Below the pieces are notes generated by a model, which was given only the letters and a program-made list of their open reading frames with translations, searched no databases and was not told the origin of the DNA. 64,000 bases of DNA from Halomontanus rarus (GTDB lineage Archaea > Halobacteriota > Halobacteria > Halobacteriales > Natrialbaceae), in contig NZ_CP071597.1 in the NCBI RefSeq assembly GCF_017357405.1, positions 2,046,001 through 2,110,000 of the forward strand, in the 5' to 3' direction. This document shows, in pieces, positions 53,961 to 63,602 of this stretch. Within the stretch, counting starts at the first letter, position 1, and each line of letters starts with the position of its first letter. A program made the translations under genes and the position numbers.

Positions 53961-54449
53961 ATGAACGTTCGACCCGCGACCGCCGACGACCGCGACGCGA
54001 TCAGACGGGTCGCTCGCGACACCTGGCACGACACCTACGACGAACTCGAGGCCGACACCATCGACGACACCGTCGACGAGTGGTACGCCGACGAGTCGTT
54101 TACGAGCGCGCTCGAGGAACCCGGCACCGCGGTCCTCGTCGCCGAGGACGAGGGCGAAGACGGGATCGTCGGGTTCGCCCACGGCGTCGTCCACGACGAC
54201 GAGGGCGACGTGCTCCGGATGTACGTCCACCCCGACCACCAACGTGAGGGAGTCGGCACGGCGCTACACGAACGACTGCGGACGGCCCTCGAGGACTTCA
54301 ACATGAACCGGATTCGGGCGATCGACCTCGCCTCGAACGAGGACGGTCGATCGTTCTACGAGGAGCTGGGATTCGAGCAGAGCGGCGAGGGCGAGGTAGA
54401 GATGGGCGGTGAGACGTATCGGGAGGTGGTGTACACGCTCGAGCTGTGA
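53961..54449 (+). CDS. GNAT-family N-acetyltransferase
   Basis: A 162-residue acyltransferase starting MNVRPATADDRDAIRRVARD. The acetyl-CoA site is MYVHPDHQREGVGTALHERL (Q-x-x-G-x-G pattern near residue 95-105), followed by the C-terminal ASNEDGRSFYEELGFEQSGE block. It is probably cytosolic. Substrates of this RimI/YhbS-like subgroup (amino groups on small molecules or proteins) cannot be read from the sequence. The gene stands alone, convergent with the next. Confidence 0.9.
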   Translation: MNVRPATADDRDAIRRVARDTWHDTYDELEADTIDDTVDEWYADESFTSALEEPGTAVLVAEDEGEDGIVGFAHGVVHDDEGDVLRMYVHPDHQREGVGTALHERLRTALEDFNMNRIRAIDLASNEDGRSFYEELGFEQSGEGEVEMGGETYREVVYTLEL

Positions 54450-54453
54450 CGGA

Positions 54454-55341
54454 TCAGTCGACTCGAGGCGGGCCGACTGAGACACGTTCGGAAAGCCCGT
54501 GATCGCCATCAAAGACGACGTCGTCGAGGTCGACGTACTGCCGGGTTCGGACCGCCGTCTCGAGCGTCGCCGCACCGATGATCCCGAAGACGATGGAGCC
54601 GACGGCACTGCAGGCAGCGAGATAGCCGAGGACCGTGTTCTCGAGGGAAACGCTCGCAGCGAGGAAGCCGGTCATCGTCACCAGTGCGAGGACGCAACTC
54701 AACGCGACGACGGAGAGAAAGAGGCGAGGGATTGTTCCCGCCGCGTTCGCTCGTCGGTGACTTCGTTCGACGGCCGTTTCGAGGTCGGGAGGCGTCTCGA
54801 GAACGATCACCGGCGTGAGGAAGGCGACCGTCGACCGCCACTCGAGGTGGCGCTCGCGGGTGACGAATCGGTCGCGAACCACCCGCGCGATCGGCGGAAA
54901 CAGTTTGGCGACGAATCCCGACGAGAACGCGCGAATCAGCGACCAGGTGAGCAGCAGCCGCCACGCGCCGACGACGGTCGCGAACGTCGACGGCGGTTCC
55001 GACTTCCCGGCAGGCTCCCGGTGGCGGCGGCCGATCACGTAGGTCGCCGCCGCTTTGAAGGACATCCAGACGCAGCTCGTGACGACCAGCATGCCCGCAG
55101 CGTACGCGAAGGTCAGCAGCAGAACCGGGACGTTTCGCAACCGGGCTCCGACGGCGACGTCCAGCATGTCGTATCCGAACGCCCGAGCGAACAGTGGGAA
55201 CGCAGCGTACAGCGTGTAGAGCGTTGCGAACGTGAGGATGCCACCGACGAGTGTGTAGCCGACTGCGGTGGGCGCGTCCCACACGGCGAGTATCGCCTTT
55301 CCGTATCCGTAGTTCGCGTCGGAGTGGTTCGTTCTCGTCAT
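54454..55341 (-). CDS. Multi-pass membrane protein, unknown function
   Basis: A 295-residue protein from ATG 55341. About five to six membrane helices are visible (VGYTLVGGILTFATLYTLYA, VLLLTFAYAAGMLVVTSCVW, LLLTWSLIRAFSSGFVAKLF, FLSVVALSCVLALVTMTGFL and AACSAVGSIVFGIIGAATLE). The core WRSTVAFLTPVIVLETPPDL then ETAVERSHRRANAAG resembles the DUF6159-type proteins in which a paired helix and a VIVLE turn recur, but the match is by eye only. The upstream 55 residues up to 55506 look non-coding. Confidence 0.65.
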   Translation of the reverse strand: MTRTNHSDANYGYGKAILAVWDAPTAVGYTLVGGILTFATLYTLYAAFPLFARAFGYDMLDVAVGARLRNVPVLLLTFAYAAGMLVVTSCVWMSFKAAATYVIGRRHREPAGKSEPPSTFATVVGAWRLLLTWSLIRAFSSGFVAKLFPPIARVVRDRFVTRERHLEWRSTVAFLTPVIVLETPPDLETAVERSHRRANAAGTIPRLFLSVVALSCVLALVTMTGFLAASVSLENTVLGYLAACSAVGSIVFGIIGAATLETAVRTRQYVDLDDVVFDGDHGLSERVSVGPPRVD

Positions 55342-55529
55342 CTCTTCGTCCTCGCAATCCAGCGAAACCGGAGCAGGCGTTCGATCCGGCACGGGTTCGA
55401 TGTCTGTTCTCGAGGTGTGTCGACGGTGACCCCGAATTCGATGGGGTATCGAAACGTGACAATAGAACGTAATAGCGGTTTCGTTCGACTCGAACTCCCT
55501 GCGCACCGTTCGAACCCCACCGTGCTCGA

Positions 55530-56867
55530 TCAGTCCTCGAGCGACCGCACGTCGATTCCCGTCTCCGGTTCGCCGGGGAGGTCAGGATCGTACCGGTGAC
55601 AGGCGACGGGGCGGGACGCGTGTTCGAACTCCGAAAGCGGCGGTGACTCGCGCTCGCAGACGCTCTCGAGGGTGTCCGCCAGCCGCGTTCTGGCCCCTTC
55701 GAGATCGCCGGCCTCGATCGACGCGACGGCGTCGGAGACCGCAGTGTCGACGTCGGGATCGGCCAACGTTTCGGGGAGGTCGAACGATCGGCGCAGGTCG
55801 AGCGTTCCGTTCGCGGTCCCGTCACCCTCGTCGGCTAGCGAAGCCCACAGCGCGTCCGCGTCGACCCAGTCGTCCGCGAGGTGACGCCGGAGGCGGACGA
55901 CCGAGAGCCACTGCTCGCGGGGGAGCTCGACGTCCGTGGGTTGAACGATCGCGGGACAGCGCGGGTGGAACCGACACCCGGACGGGAGGTCCGAGGCGTC
56001 GGGGAACTCGTCGGAGCCGACGCCGGTTCGCGTGTTCGCGGTGGGCGCGTTCGGATCGAGACTCGGCACCGACGACAGCAAGACCCTCGTGTAGGGATGC
56101 TGAGGCTCGTCGAACACCGCCTCGGTCGGACCGCGCTCGACGATCTTTCCGAGGTACATGACCGCGACGCGGTCGCAGAACCGCCGGACGAGGTCGACGT
56201 CGTGGCTGATCAGGACGATCGCGACGCCGTACTCCCGCTCGAGGTCGGCCATCAGCTCGAGCACCTCGGCCTTCGTGCGTCCGTCGAGGGCGCTGGTCGG
56301 CTCGTCGGCGACGATCAGGTCCGGGTTCAGTACCAGCGCCCGCGCCAATCCCATGCGCTGTTTCTCGCCGCCGGAGAACTCGTGCGGGTAGCCGTCGGCG
56401 TCGGCGGCCTCCAATCCGACCCGCTCGAGGGCGTCCTCGACGACGCGCCGGCGGTGTTCGGGATCGTCGAGTCCGTGGACCCGCAGCGGTTCCGCGATCG
56501 CGTCGCCGACGGTCAGCCGCGGGTTGAACGCCGAGTCCGGATCCTGCAACACGAGCTGGGTGCGACGGCGAAACGCGCGGAGTTCGTCGTCGTCGTATGC
56601 CAGCACGTCCTCGCCGTCGAAGCGGATCTCTCCGCTAGTCGGCTCCTCGAGGCGGAAGATCGACAGCGCGGTCGTGGACTTCCCACAACCGGACTCGCCG
56701 ACGATACCGAACGTCTCAGAGGGATAGACGTCGAAGCTCACGCCGTCGACGGCCCGGACGCGACCGACCTCCCGCCGGAGGAACCCCTCCGTGATCGGGT
56801 AGTACTTCTCGAGATCCCTGACGGACAGCAGCGGCTCCGAGTCGGTGTCGAGATCAGTCACCGTCAT
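55530..56867 (-). CDS. Peptide/dipeptide-type ABC transporter ATP-binding protein (DppF/OppF)
   Basis: A 445-residue ATPase subunit. Walker A GESGCGKST (residues 57-65), signature FSGGEKQRMGLARAL, Walker B VLNPDLIVADEPTSALD and the H-loop SHDVD are intact. The C-terminal oligopeptide-ABC extension carries the cysteine pair CRFHPRC and a later C, which in this subfamily can hold an iron-sulfur or zinc site. A further 90 residues (DADALWASLADEGDGTANGT and what follows) are a lineage-specific acidic tail. Its start overlaps the end of the DppD gene by 14 bases. Confidence 0.92.
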   Translation of the reverse strand: MTVTDLDTDSEPLLSVRDLEKYYPITEGFLRREVGRVRAVDGVSFDVYPSETFGIVGESGCGKSTTALSIFRLEEPTSGEIRFDGEDVLAYDDDELRAFRRRTQLVLQDPDSAFNPRLTVGDAIAEPLRVHGLDDPEHRRRVVEDALERVGLEAADADGYPHEFSGGEKQRMGLARALVLNPDLIVADEPTSALDGRTKAEVLELMADLEREYGVAIVLISHDVDLVRRFCDRVAVMYLGKIVERGPTEAVFDEPQHPYTRVLLSSVPSLDPNAPTANTRTGVGSDEFPDASDLPSGCRFHPRCPAIVQPTDVELPREQWLSVVRLRRHLADDWVDADALWASLADEGDGTANGTLDLRRSFDLPETLADPDVDTAVSDAVASIEAGDLEGARTRLADTLESVCERESPPLSEFEHASRPVACHRYDPDLPGEPETGIDVRSLED

Positions 56868-58020
56868 CACCACGGTTCCACTCCCAATTTGGATCCGGAT
56901 TCGAATTCCGATCTCGGTCTTCGTCTCGGTCCCGGTTCCCTTCTCGATCCAGTTTCCGTTCCCGTCCCTGTTCCTGATCCCGATCCCGCTTGACGCCGAC
57001 CGCGGTCGCCTCCGACAGCACCGTCGAGGCGTCCCGTCCGACCCCGTAATAGACGCAGGCGGCCCGGTGGGTGTCGAGATCGGCGACGGTCTCGAGGGGC
57101 GGGCGATCTCTGCAGGCGGGGATCGCGTGGGGGCACTCGAGCCGGAACGGACAGCCGTCGTCCGGGGGCTGGACCCCCGACCCCGGCTTCGACCTCGAGC
57201 CCGCCCCGGCCTCGACCTCCTCACCACCTCGCAGGTCGTCCGTGAAACTCCGAAACAGCGCCTGCGTGTACGGGTGGGCCGGCTGGGCGAACACGCGGTC
57301 GACCGGCCCCCGCTCCATGACGGCCCCGTTGTAGAGCACGACGACGCGGTCGGCGAGCGACGAGACGACCCGGAGGTCGTGGGTGACGAGCAACATCGCG
57401 AGGTCGCGCTCACGAGCGAGGGTCTCGAGCAGGTCGATGATCCGGGCCTGGATCGTCACGTCGAGCGCCGAGGCGGGTTCGTCGGCGATCAGCAGATCCG
57501 GTTCGGCGGCGAGCGCGACGGCGATGGCGACGCGCTGGCACATGCCGTCCGAAAGTTCGTGTGGATACTGGTCGACTCGCTCGCCGGCCCGCGAGAGACC
57601 GACCCGTCGGAGGAGGGAAATCGCGCGCTCTCGTGCCGCGTCGTCCGTCACTTCCCCGTGAAACGCGATCGCCTCGACGATCTGATCGCCAATCGTGTAC
57701 ACCGGATCCAGCGCCGCCTGCGAGTGCTGGAACACGTACGCGATACGGTTCCCTCGAATCGTCCGCAGCTCGGCCCCGCCGACCGACAGGAGGTTCCGCC
57801 CCTCGAAGCGGACCTCGCCGGAGACGTCGCCCGACGCGGCGGGCTCTAAGCCGAGGATCGAGTCGCAGGTGACGGTCTTGCCGCTCCCGCTCTCGCCGAC
57901 GAGGCAGACGGTTTCGCCGCGGTCGACCTCGAAGCTCACGCCGTCGACGGCTCGGATCACGCCGCCGTCGGCGGGGATGTACGTCCGGAGGTCGTCGACG
58001 GCCAACAGCGGGTCGCTCAC
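56854..58020 (-). CDS. Peptide/dipeptide-type ABC transporter ATP-binding protein (DppD/OppD)
   Basis: A 388-residue ATPase subunit, GTG start overlapping the DppC stop (GTGA). Walker A GESGSGKTVTC, Q-loop VFQHSQAALDP, Walker B LLIADEPASALD and the H-loop THDLR are present. The signature reads PHELSDGMCQRVAIAVALA, so the canonical LSGGQ/LSGGM has Asp at the third position. The C-terminal oligopeptide extension has CPFRLEC and a later Cys. The last 45 residues are a charged low-complexity tail (KRDRDQEQGRERKLDREGNR...), encoded by imperfect repeats. Confidence 0.92.
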   Translation of the reverse strand: MSDPLLAVDDLRTYIPADGGVIRAVDGVSFEVDRGETVCLVGESGSGKTVTCDSILGLEPAASGDVSGEVRFEGRNLLSVGGAELRTIRGNRIAYVFQHSQAALDPVYTIGDQIVEAIAFHGEVTDDAARERAISLLRRVGLSRAGERVDQYPHELSDGMCQRVAIAVALAAEPDLLIADEPASALDVTIQARIIDLLETLARERDLAMLLVTHDLRVVSSLADRVVVLYNGAVMERGPVDRVFAQPAHPYTQALFRSFTDDLRGGEEVEAGAGSRSKPGSGVQPPDDGCPFRLECPHAIPACRDRPPLETVADLDTHRAACVYYGVGRDASTVLSEATAVGVKRDRDQEQGRERKLDREGNRDRDEDRDRNSNPDPNWEWNRGDDGD

Positions 58021-59225
58021 TGGCCCCACCTCGGGTCGAGCACGTCGCGGAGGTCGTCCCCGACGACCTTGAACGCCGCGACCGTCAGCGCCAGCGCGAC
58101 CGCGGGCAGCGTCGAGGTCCACCACACGATCGTCGGCGGGCCGTGGAACAGGCCCTCGGCGATCGTGAGACCCCACGACTGGAACTGGGCCCGGAATCCG
58201 AGAAACGCCAGTCCGGCCTCGGTGAGCACGAGGACGGCGAGCAGGTGGAACGCGGCCGGGACGACGGTGTTGGTGACGTTCGGGAGGACGTGTCGCCGGA
58301 GGATATCCGCCGAGGGCGTCCCGACCGCGCGGGCGGCGAGCACGTATCCCTCCTCCCGGCGTTGCAGGGTCTCGCTGCGGACGATCCTGGCGATCCCGCC
58401 CCACGAGAGCAATCCGAACGCGAGCAACAACAGGAACATCGACCCGCCGAAGTACATCCACGCGAGCAGGTAGATGACGATCGCGGGTACGCTGAGCTGA
58501 GCGTCGACGACGGCCATCAAGACGTCGTCGAGCAGCCCGCCGTAGTAGCCGGCGGCGAGGCCGACCGCGCTCGCGAGCGGCACGATTACGCCCAGCGTGA
58601 CGACCGTCAGGTAGACGACCGGCCGCGCCCCCGCGATCAGGAGGTCGATCATATCGTATCCCCAGCGGTCGGTTCCGAGCGGATGCTGCCACGTGCCGTA
58701 ACAGGGACGCGTAAGATCGAACCCGTCGGCGACCCGGCCGACGCAATCGTGCTGTGTCAACTGATAGGGAACGCTGGACCACACGGGCGGCTGGTGGCGA
58801 TTCAGCGTCAGATCCACCAGTCCACCGGCGGGAAAGCCGGCGTTGCCGTACATCCCGACCACCAGCACGCCGCCGAGGTATGCGAGAAAGACCACCGTCA
58901 GTCGACGAGCGCGGAGCACTCCGAGGAGGCGACGCGACTCGCGACGGTTCCGCGCGAGCGGGACCACGCCGTAGGCGAGCAAGACCACAGTAGACAGCAA
59001 CAACAGCCAGTCCGCCAGCCCGACGTTCCAGTACCACGCGAGATAGAGACTGTCCTGAATTCGGTAGTACAGGTACGTCGCCGCGAGCGCGAGCAGTCCG
59101 ACGGCGAGCGCGATCCGTTCGGCTGTCAGCGAGCTCCTCGAGCCCTCGTAGCGGTCCCAGTCGATCCGTTCGAACTCCGCGACATCGCTCGAGACCGTGG
59201 AACCGTCGTCGGCGGCGTCCGTCAT
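58017..59225 (-). CDS. Peptide/dipeptide-type ABC transporter permease (DppC-like)
   Basis: A 402-residue permease, larger than the roughly 300 of typical DppC. An N-terminal extension with three hydrophobic segments (ALAVGLLALAATYLYYRIQD, LLLLSTVVLLAYGVVPLARN, LTVVFLAYLGGVLVVGMYGN) precedes the conserved part: HPLGTDRWGYDMIDLLIAGA, LAAGYYGGLLDDVLMAVVDA, RIVRSETLQRREEGYVLAAR and AVGTPSADILRRHVLPN with the EAA-type loop contacting the ATPases. Start ATG 59225 is supported by a TATA-like GTTTATTTTTT about 30 bases upstream (minus strand). Confidence 0.9.
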   Translation of the reverse strand: MTDAADDGSTVSSDVAEFERIDWDRYEGSRSSLTAERIALAVGLLALAATYLYYRIQDSLYLAWYWNVGLADWLLLLSTVVLLAYGVVPLARNRRESRRLLGVLRARRLTVVFLAYLGGVLVVGMYGNAGFPAGGLVDLTLNRHQPPVWSSVPYQLTQHDCVGRVADGFDLTRPCYGTWQHPLGTDRWGYDMIDLLIAGARPVVYLTVVTLGVIVPLASAVGLAAGYYGGLLDDVLMAVVDAQLSVPAIVIYLLAWMYFGGSMFLLLLAFGLLSWGGIARIVRSETLQRREEGYVLAARAVGTPSADILRRHVLPNVTNTVVPAAFHLLAVLVLTEAGLAFLGFRAQFQSWGLTIAEGLFHGPPTIVWWTSTLPAVALALTVAAFKVVGDDLRDVLDPRWGQ

Positions 59226-59376
59226 CTAACTGTCGTCCGGATGAGTGTGATGTGAAAAAATAAACATTGGGGTATGTTCACAGACACAATATTCATATCG
59301 TGCGAGAACGACAGGTTCCGTGTTTCAGTGTCATGTTCGCTGCGCTCGCGTCACCGTCCGGTAGCGGTGATCGACC
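59226..59376. promoter_or_regulatory. Divergent promoter region of the split ABC importer
   Basis: 151 bases between dppC (minus) and dppB (plus). The minus-strand TATA (GTTTATTTTTT, near 59255) drives dppC-D-F. Toward dppB an AT stretch (CACAATATTCATATCG, about 59286-59301) may drive the plus-strand gene. GTGAA and TTCAC flank the AT-rich middle and might be a shared operator. Confidence 0.45.
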
Positions 59377-60363
59377 GTGAGCCTATCCCGGATGCTCCTC
59401 CGACGGGTCGCGCTCGGACTGGCGACCATCTGGGGCGTGCTCACGCTCGTGTTCGTGCTGTTCACCCAGACGCGGGACTGGAACCTCGGCACACAGGTCG
59501 CGATGGCCGGGCGCGATCCGGGAACGGATTCCGATGACATCGCGGAACTCCGCGAGGAGTACCTCGCCGAACGAGGGATGGATCGACCGCTCTGGGAGCA
59601 GTACGTCGACTGGATGGGTGACATGGTCACCCTGCAGTGGGGTGAGTCGTTTGAGACCGGCCACGCGGTACTCCCGGCGGTGATCGACGCGACGGTCCGA
59701 ACCGGGTCGTACGTGGTCCCAGCGCTGGCACTGGCGACGGGGGTCGGCCTCACCGTGGCGCTCTACACCGGACTGAATCCCGGTTCGATCGGCGACGGGG
59801 TCCTCCGAAGCGCGTCGTACCTGTCGTTCGGGCTGCCGAACTTCTGGATCGGATACATGATCGTCAGCGTCGCCGCACTCGGTGGACTCCACCGACACTC
59901 GACCACCGCCGAGACCGCCATCCAACCCACCGAGGGGCCGTTCGTCGTCGAATTCGTCCTCCCGGTCGTGCTCGTGGCGACGACGCTGCTGGCTGCGGTG
60001 GTCAGTTACGGACGGGCGTACTCGCTGCAGTACGGCTCGTCGGCGATGACGAAACTGATCCGGGCGAAAGGTGGGAGTCAGCTGGACGTCGCCAGACACG
60101 TCTTACGAAACGCGGCGATTCCGCTCGTCTCACTGCTGTTCGCCGAGACGCTGGCGCTGCTGGCGCTTGCGGTGTTCGTGATCGAGGCGCTGTTCGCTAT
60201 CGACGGCCTCGGATTGCTGTTCTACAACGCGATCTGGACACGGGACCTCCCCGTGCTCATGGGCGGGACGATGGTGATCGTCGTGATCGGCGTCGGGGGG
60301 AACGTCCTGCAGGATCTGGCCTATTCGTTGCTCGATCCGCGCGTGGACACCGGTACGCGATGA
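59377..60363 (+). CDS. Peptide/dipeptide-type ABC transporter permease (DppB-like)
   Basis: A 328-residue permease with about six membrane helices (GTG start). Hallmarks: LGLATIWGVLTLVFVLFTQT in helix 1, AELREEYLAERGMDRPLWEQ before the second helix, LSFGLPNFWIGYMIVSVAAL, and KLIRAKGGSQLDVARHVLRN, the EAA-type loop that docks on the ATPase. It pairs with the DppC-like subunit encoded divergently. Unusually, this permease is transcribed apart from the rest of the importer, and no substrate-binding protein gene is found on either side. Confidence 0.9.
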   Translation: MSLSRMLLRRVALGLATIWGVLTLVFVLFTQTRDWNLGTQVAMAGRDPGTDSDDIAELREEYLAERGMDRPLWEQYVDWMGDMVTLQWGESFETGHAVLPAVIDATVRTGSYVVPALALATGVGLTVALYTGLNPGSIGDGVLRSASYLSFGLPNFWIGYMIVSVAALGGLHRHSTTAETAIQPTEGPFVVEFVLPVVLVATTLLAAVVSYGRAYSLQYGSSAMTKLIRAKGGSQLDVARHVLRNAAIPLVSLLFAETLALLALAVFVIEALFAIDGLGLLFYNAIWTRDLPVLMGGTMVIVVIGVGGNVLQDLAYSLLDPRVDTGTR

Positions 60364-60406
60364 CGGCTCGGCACTGTCGTCTCAGAACACCGCTCGTCAC
60401 TCGTCG

Positions 60407-62464
60407 TCAGAACTCCTCTGCCGGCGGCGCGATTCCCTCGTCCTCGTCGGTCACGAGGTCGAACTCCTCGCGGACCTCTCGGATCCGATCCCGGATATCC
60501 GCAGCGAGTTCGAACTCGAGGTTGCTCGCGGCCTCCTCCATGCGGTCCTCGAGGTCCGCGACGTACCGCGCTGCCTCGTCGTCGTCCCCGAGGTCCTTCC
60601 CGGAGACGCCGCTGGTGTCGGTCTTGCTTCCGGGTAAGTTGGTCTCGCCGACCTCCTTCTCGATGGTCGTCGGCTCGAGTCCGTGTTCCTCGTTGAACTC
60701 CTGTTGGATCTCGCGGCGGCGCTGGGTTTCTTCGATCGCCGACTCCATCGCGTTCGAGGGCTCGTCGGCGTAGAGGACGACCTCGCCGTTGACGTTCCGG
60801 GCGGCCCGACCCATCGTCTGGACGAGCGTCGTCTCCGATCGGAGAAAGCCCTCCTGATCGGCGTCCAGAATGGCCACCAGCGAAACCTCGGGGATGTCCA
60901 GCCCCTCTCGGAGCAGGTTGATTCCCACGAGGACGTCGATCTCGCCGAGTCGAAGCGAGCGGATGATCTCGTGGCGCTCCAGGGTGTCGGTCTCGTCGTG
61001 CATGTACTCGACGGCGACGCCGGCCTCGTCCAGATATTCGGTCAGGTCCTCGGCCATCCGCTTGGTCAGCGTCGTGACGAGGGTCCGCTCGTCGCGGTCG
61101 ATTCGATCGTCGATCCGATCCATGAGGTCGTCGACCTGCCCGCTGGCGGGCGAGACCTCGATCGCGGGGTCGACGAGGTGGGTCGGCCGAACGATCTGCT
61201 CGGCGATCCGGTCGCTCTCCTCGCGCTCGTAGTCGGCGGGCGTCGCGCTGACGTACAGCGTCTGGTCGGTCTTTTCCTCGAACTCCTCGAAGGTCAGCGG
61301 CCGGTTGTCGTAGGCCGTGGGCAGTCGGAAGCCGTTCTCGACCAGCGAGTCCTTCCGGGACTTGTCGCCGGCGAACTGGCCCCGAATCTGGGGCAGCGTG
61401 ACGTGGGACTCGTCGACGACGGTGAGGAAGTCGTCCGGGAAGTAGTCTAACAGGGTGTAGGGAGCCTCTCCGGACTCCCGATCCGAGAGATACAGCGAGT
61501 AGTTCTCGATCCCCGAACAGTAGCCGGTCTCGGCCATCATCTCGAGGTCGAACGTCGTCCGCTCCTCGATGCGCTGGGCGGCGATCAGGTCGCCCTTTCG
61601 CTCGAAGTAGGAGATGCGGGAGTTCATGTCCTCGCGAATCTCGTCCATCGCGTTCTCGAGTTTCGTCTCCGGAATCGAGTAGTGCTCCGCCGGATGGACG
61701 AGGACGGCGGGTTCCTCGCCCTGGACTTCGCCCTCGAGCGGGTCGACCTTGACCATGCGGTCGATCTCGTCGCCCCAGAGTTCGACGCGGACGGCGTAGC
61801 GGCCGTACATCGGGTAGATCTCGATCGTGTCGCCGCGGACGCGGAAGGTCCCCTGGGTGAAGTCGACGTCGTTGCGCTCGTAGTTCAGATCGACCAGCCG
61901 AGCGAGGAGGTCGTCGCGACCGACCTCCTCGCCGACCTCGAGGCGCAGGGACATGTCGATGTAGTTGCGCGGGTCACCGAGGCCGTAGATGGCCGACACG
62001 GAGGCGACGACGATGACGTCCTCGCGTGTGAGCAGCGAGCGGGTGGCGGAGTGGCGAAGCCGGTCGATCTCGTCGTTGATCGAGGCGTCCTTGTCGATGT
62101 AGGTGTCGCTCTGCTCGACGTAGGCCTCGGGCTGGTAGTAGTCGTAGTAGGAGACGAAGTACTCGACGGCGTTGTCGGGGAAGAGGTTCCGGAACTCCTC
62201 GTAGAGCTGGGCGGCGAGGGTCTTGTTGTGGGCGATGACGAGCGTCGGTTTCTGGACCTCCTCGATCACCCACGAGACGGTGTTGGTCTTCCCCGACCCG
62301 GTGACCCCGAGCAGGGTCTGTCTGTCGAGTCCGTTCGCGAAGCCGTCGGCTACCTGCTCGATCGCCTCCGGCTGGTCCCCCGCGGGGTCGAACGGGGCGT
62401 CCACATCGAACGGGTGGTCGACGTCGGGACGGTCCGGTTGCAGCGGTCCTCGAGTGTCGCTCAC
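60407..62464 (-). CDS. uvrB: UvrABC system protein B
   Basis: The 685-residue DEAD/H-like helicase of nucleotide excision repair, from GTG 62464 (TATA-like GCGTAAAGTG, minus strand, about 29 bases upstream). Walker A GVTGSGKT (53-60), the beta-hairpin region [20 protein letters not shown], helicase motif [16 protein letters not shown], motifs [23 protein letters not shown] and QTMGRAARN, and a C-terminal UVR motif ([20 protein letters not shown]) for UvrC binding. It converges with dppB. uvrC is 15 kb away on the other strand. The protein is of bacterial origin, as in other haloarchaea. Confidence 0.96.
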   Translation of the reverse strand: MSDTRGPLQPDRPDVDHPFDVDAPFDPAGDQPEAIEQVADGFANGLDRQTLLGVTGSGKTNTVSWVIEEVQKPTLVIAHNKTLAAQLYEEFRNLFPDNAVEYFVSYYDYYQPEAYVEQSDTYIDKDASINDEIDRLRHSATRSLLTREDVIVVASVSAIYGLGDPRNYIDMSLRLEVGEEVGRDDLLARLVDLNYERNDVDFTQGTFRVRGDTIEIYPMYGRYAVRVELWGDEIDRMVKVDPLEGEVQGEEPAVLVHPAEHYSIPETKLENAMDEIREDMNSRISYFERKGDLIAAQRIEERTTFDLEMMAETGYCSGIENYSLYLSDRESGEAPYTLLDYFPDDFLTVVDESHVTLPQIRGQFAGDKSRKDSLVENGFRLPTAYDNRPLTFEEFEEKTDQTLYVSATPADYEREESDRIAEQIVRPTHLVDPAIEVSPASGQVDDLMDRIDDRIDRDERTLVTTLTKRMAEDLTEYLDEAGVAVEYMHDETDTLERHEIIRSLRLGEIDVLVGINLLREGLDIPEVSLVAILDADQEGFLRSETTLVQTMGRAARNVNGEVVLYADEPSNAMESAIEETQRRREIQQEFNEEHGLEPTTIEKEVGETNLPGSKTDTSGVSGKDLGDDDEAARYVADLEDRMEEAASNLEFELAADIRDRIREVREEFDLVTDEDEGIAPPAEEF

Positions 62465-62608
62465 GATGATTTCGATATGGGCTGGAGGCACTTTACGCGC
62501 TCGCTTGGCGACGGTGGCGTGACTCGCTGGCGGGAGTTGCGGAGATAGTTCAGTTCGAGAATCAGTCTCCGTCGAGTGGGATAGAACGGACTCGATAGAA
62601 ACGATGTT

Positions 62609-62803
62609 TCACCGACTTCCGACCACCATCGCTGTGACCCCTGCAAGGAGGAGAAGACCGCCACCGATGCTCGAGACGTTCAACACCGTCTCGTTACCGT
62701 ATCCGAGTCTCGGAAGGATCCGATTTCCGAGAAACATGGTAGTGATTCCGACGAGGAGAAGTACGTCTTCCGGATACCGAATCGTCGTTGAAAGATTGAC
62801 CAT
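62609..62803 (-). CDS. Small two-helix membrane protein
   Basis: A 64-residue protein: MVNLSTTIRYPEDVLLLVGI then TTMFLGNRILPRLGYGNETV and LNVSSIGGGLLLLAGVTAMV. Two hydrophobic helices are separated by a short polar loop. A TATA-like GATAAGTAATG (minus strand, about 62822-62832) lies 25 bases upstream of ATG 62803, which supports expression. No family is recognised, and the function is unknown. It may be an accessory of a larger complex or a stand-alone stress micro-protein. Confidence 0.55.
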   Translation of the reverse strand: MVNLSTTIRYPEDVLLLVGITTMFLGNRILPRLGYGNETVLNVSSIGGGLLLLAGVTAMVVGSR

Positions 62804-63080
62804 TGAGTATAACGCTCTAACATTACTTATCGGTCGTATTACATACTTCTTTTTGAGTGAATTCGTGTAACGTTAACCTACCTACTCACTTCTCCTGCAG
62901 CGAATCCAGTGTACAATACTCGAGAAATCGTCGAACGACAGTCAGTTCGGGATCATCCCTCGTCACCCTTGAAGCGAGAGGTGACTGCCAGAGCACCGAA
63001 TCCGTTCCCCACCTGTACCCGGTTCTCACCGGCCGCCACCACCGCCAAGCGTTTTCAGCCAGTGCGTAGTGATTCCCCGT

Positions 63081-63359
63081 ATGGCCCCCGACCAGACCCA
63101 ACTCGCCCGCGCTCGAGACGAACTCGAGGAGGCAGCCGAGACGGCCGACGACGAGAGCGTTCGCGATCCGGTTCGCGAGACGGCCGCCGCGTTCGCGGAC
63201 CTCGCGAGCGGGAACCAGCAGCCGGATCACGCGCTGATGGACGACCACCTCAACGCGCTCCGGCAGGCCAAACAGCACGCTGACGGCGAGACCGCCGAGC
63301 ACATCGAGGAGGCCCTCGAGTACGCCGAGGACTACCGGGAAGAACTGCCACAAGGGTAA
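63081..63359 (+). CDS. Small helical haloarchaeal protein (DUF7553-like)
   Basis: A 92-residue acidic, all-helical protein: MAPDQTQLARARDELEEAAE then TADDESVRDPVRETAAAFAD, LASGNQQPDHALMDDHLNAL and RQAKQHADGETAEHIEEALE. The pattern (three to four helices, PDHxxxxxH motif) matches small proteins widespread in haloarchaea that carry no known activity. It is probably cytosolic and soluble. The PDHALMDDH segment could coordinate a metal, but that is speculation. Confidence 0.7.
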   Translation: MAPDQTQLARARDELEEAAETADDESVRDPVRETAAAFADLASGNQQPDHALMDDHLNALRQAKQHADGETAEHIEEALEYAEDYREELPQG

Positions 63360-63602
63360 CGCTCAGTGTTCGGTTCCACTTCGTTTTCGGTTCCAGTTCC
63401 GGTTTCGTTTTCGTCCGTACCGCTGCACCGACAGAACACGAGTTATCGCACCCGCGGCGATCGATTCGCACGTCTACGTCCGACTCCGTCTCCGACAGCA
63501 ACCCCCCGAACCCGAGGGTGTTTCTCACGCGCCGGATGGCGCGTGCAGGGGTCGTTGCGAGAAGGGACAACCGTTTTCCGCGGTTTCGTGGTATGGCGTG
63601 CT
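63360..63602 (+). other. Intergenic stretch with pyrimidine-rich hexanucleotide repeats
   Basis: The first 60 bases read GTTCGGTTCCACTTCGTTTT and GGTTCCAGTTCCGGTTTCG in succession, an imperfect GTTTCG/GTTCCA microsatellite like those in several coding regions of the window. It may serve as a terminator for the preceding gene. No gene is supported; the DUF4177 promoter should lie near 63570. Confidence 0.5.
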
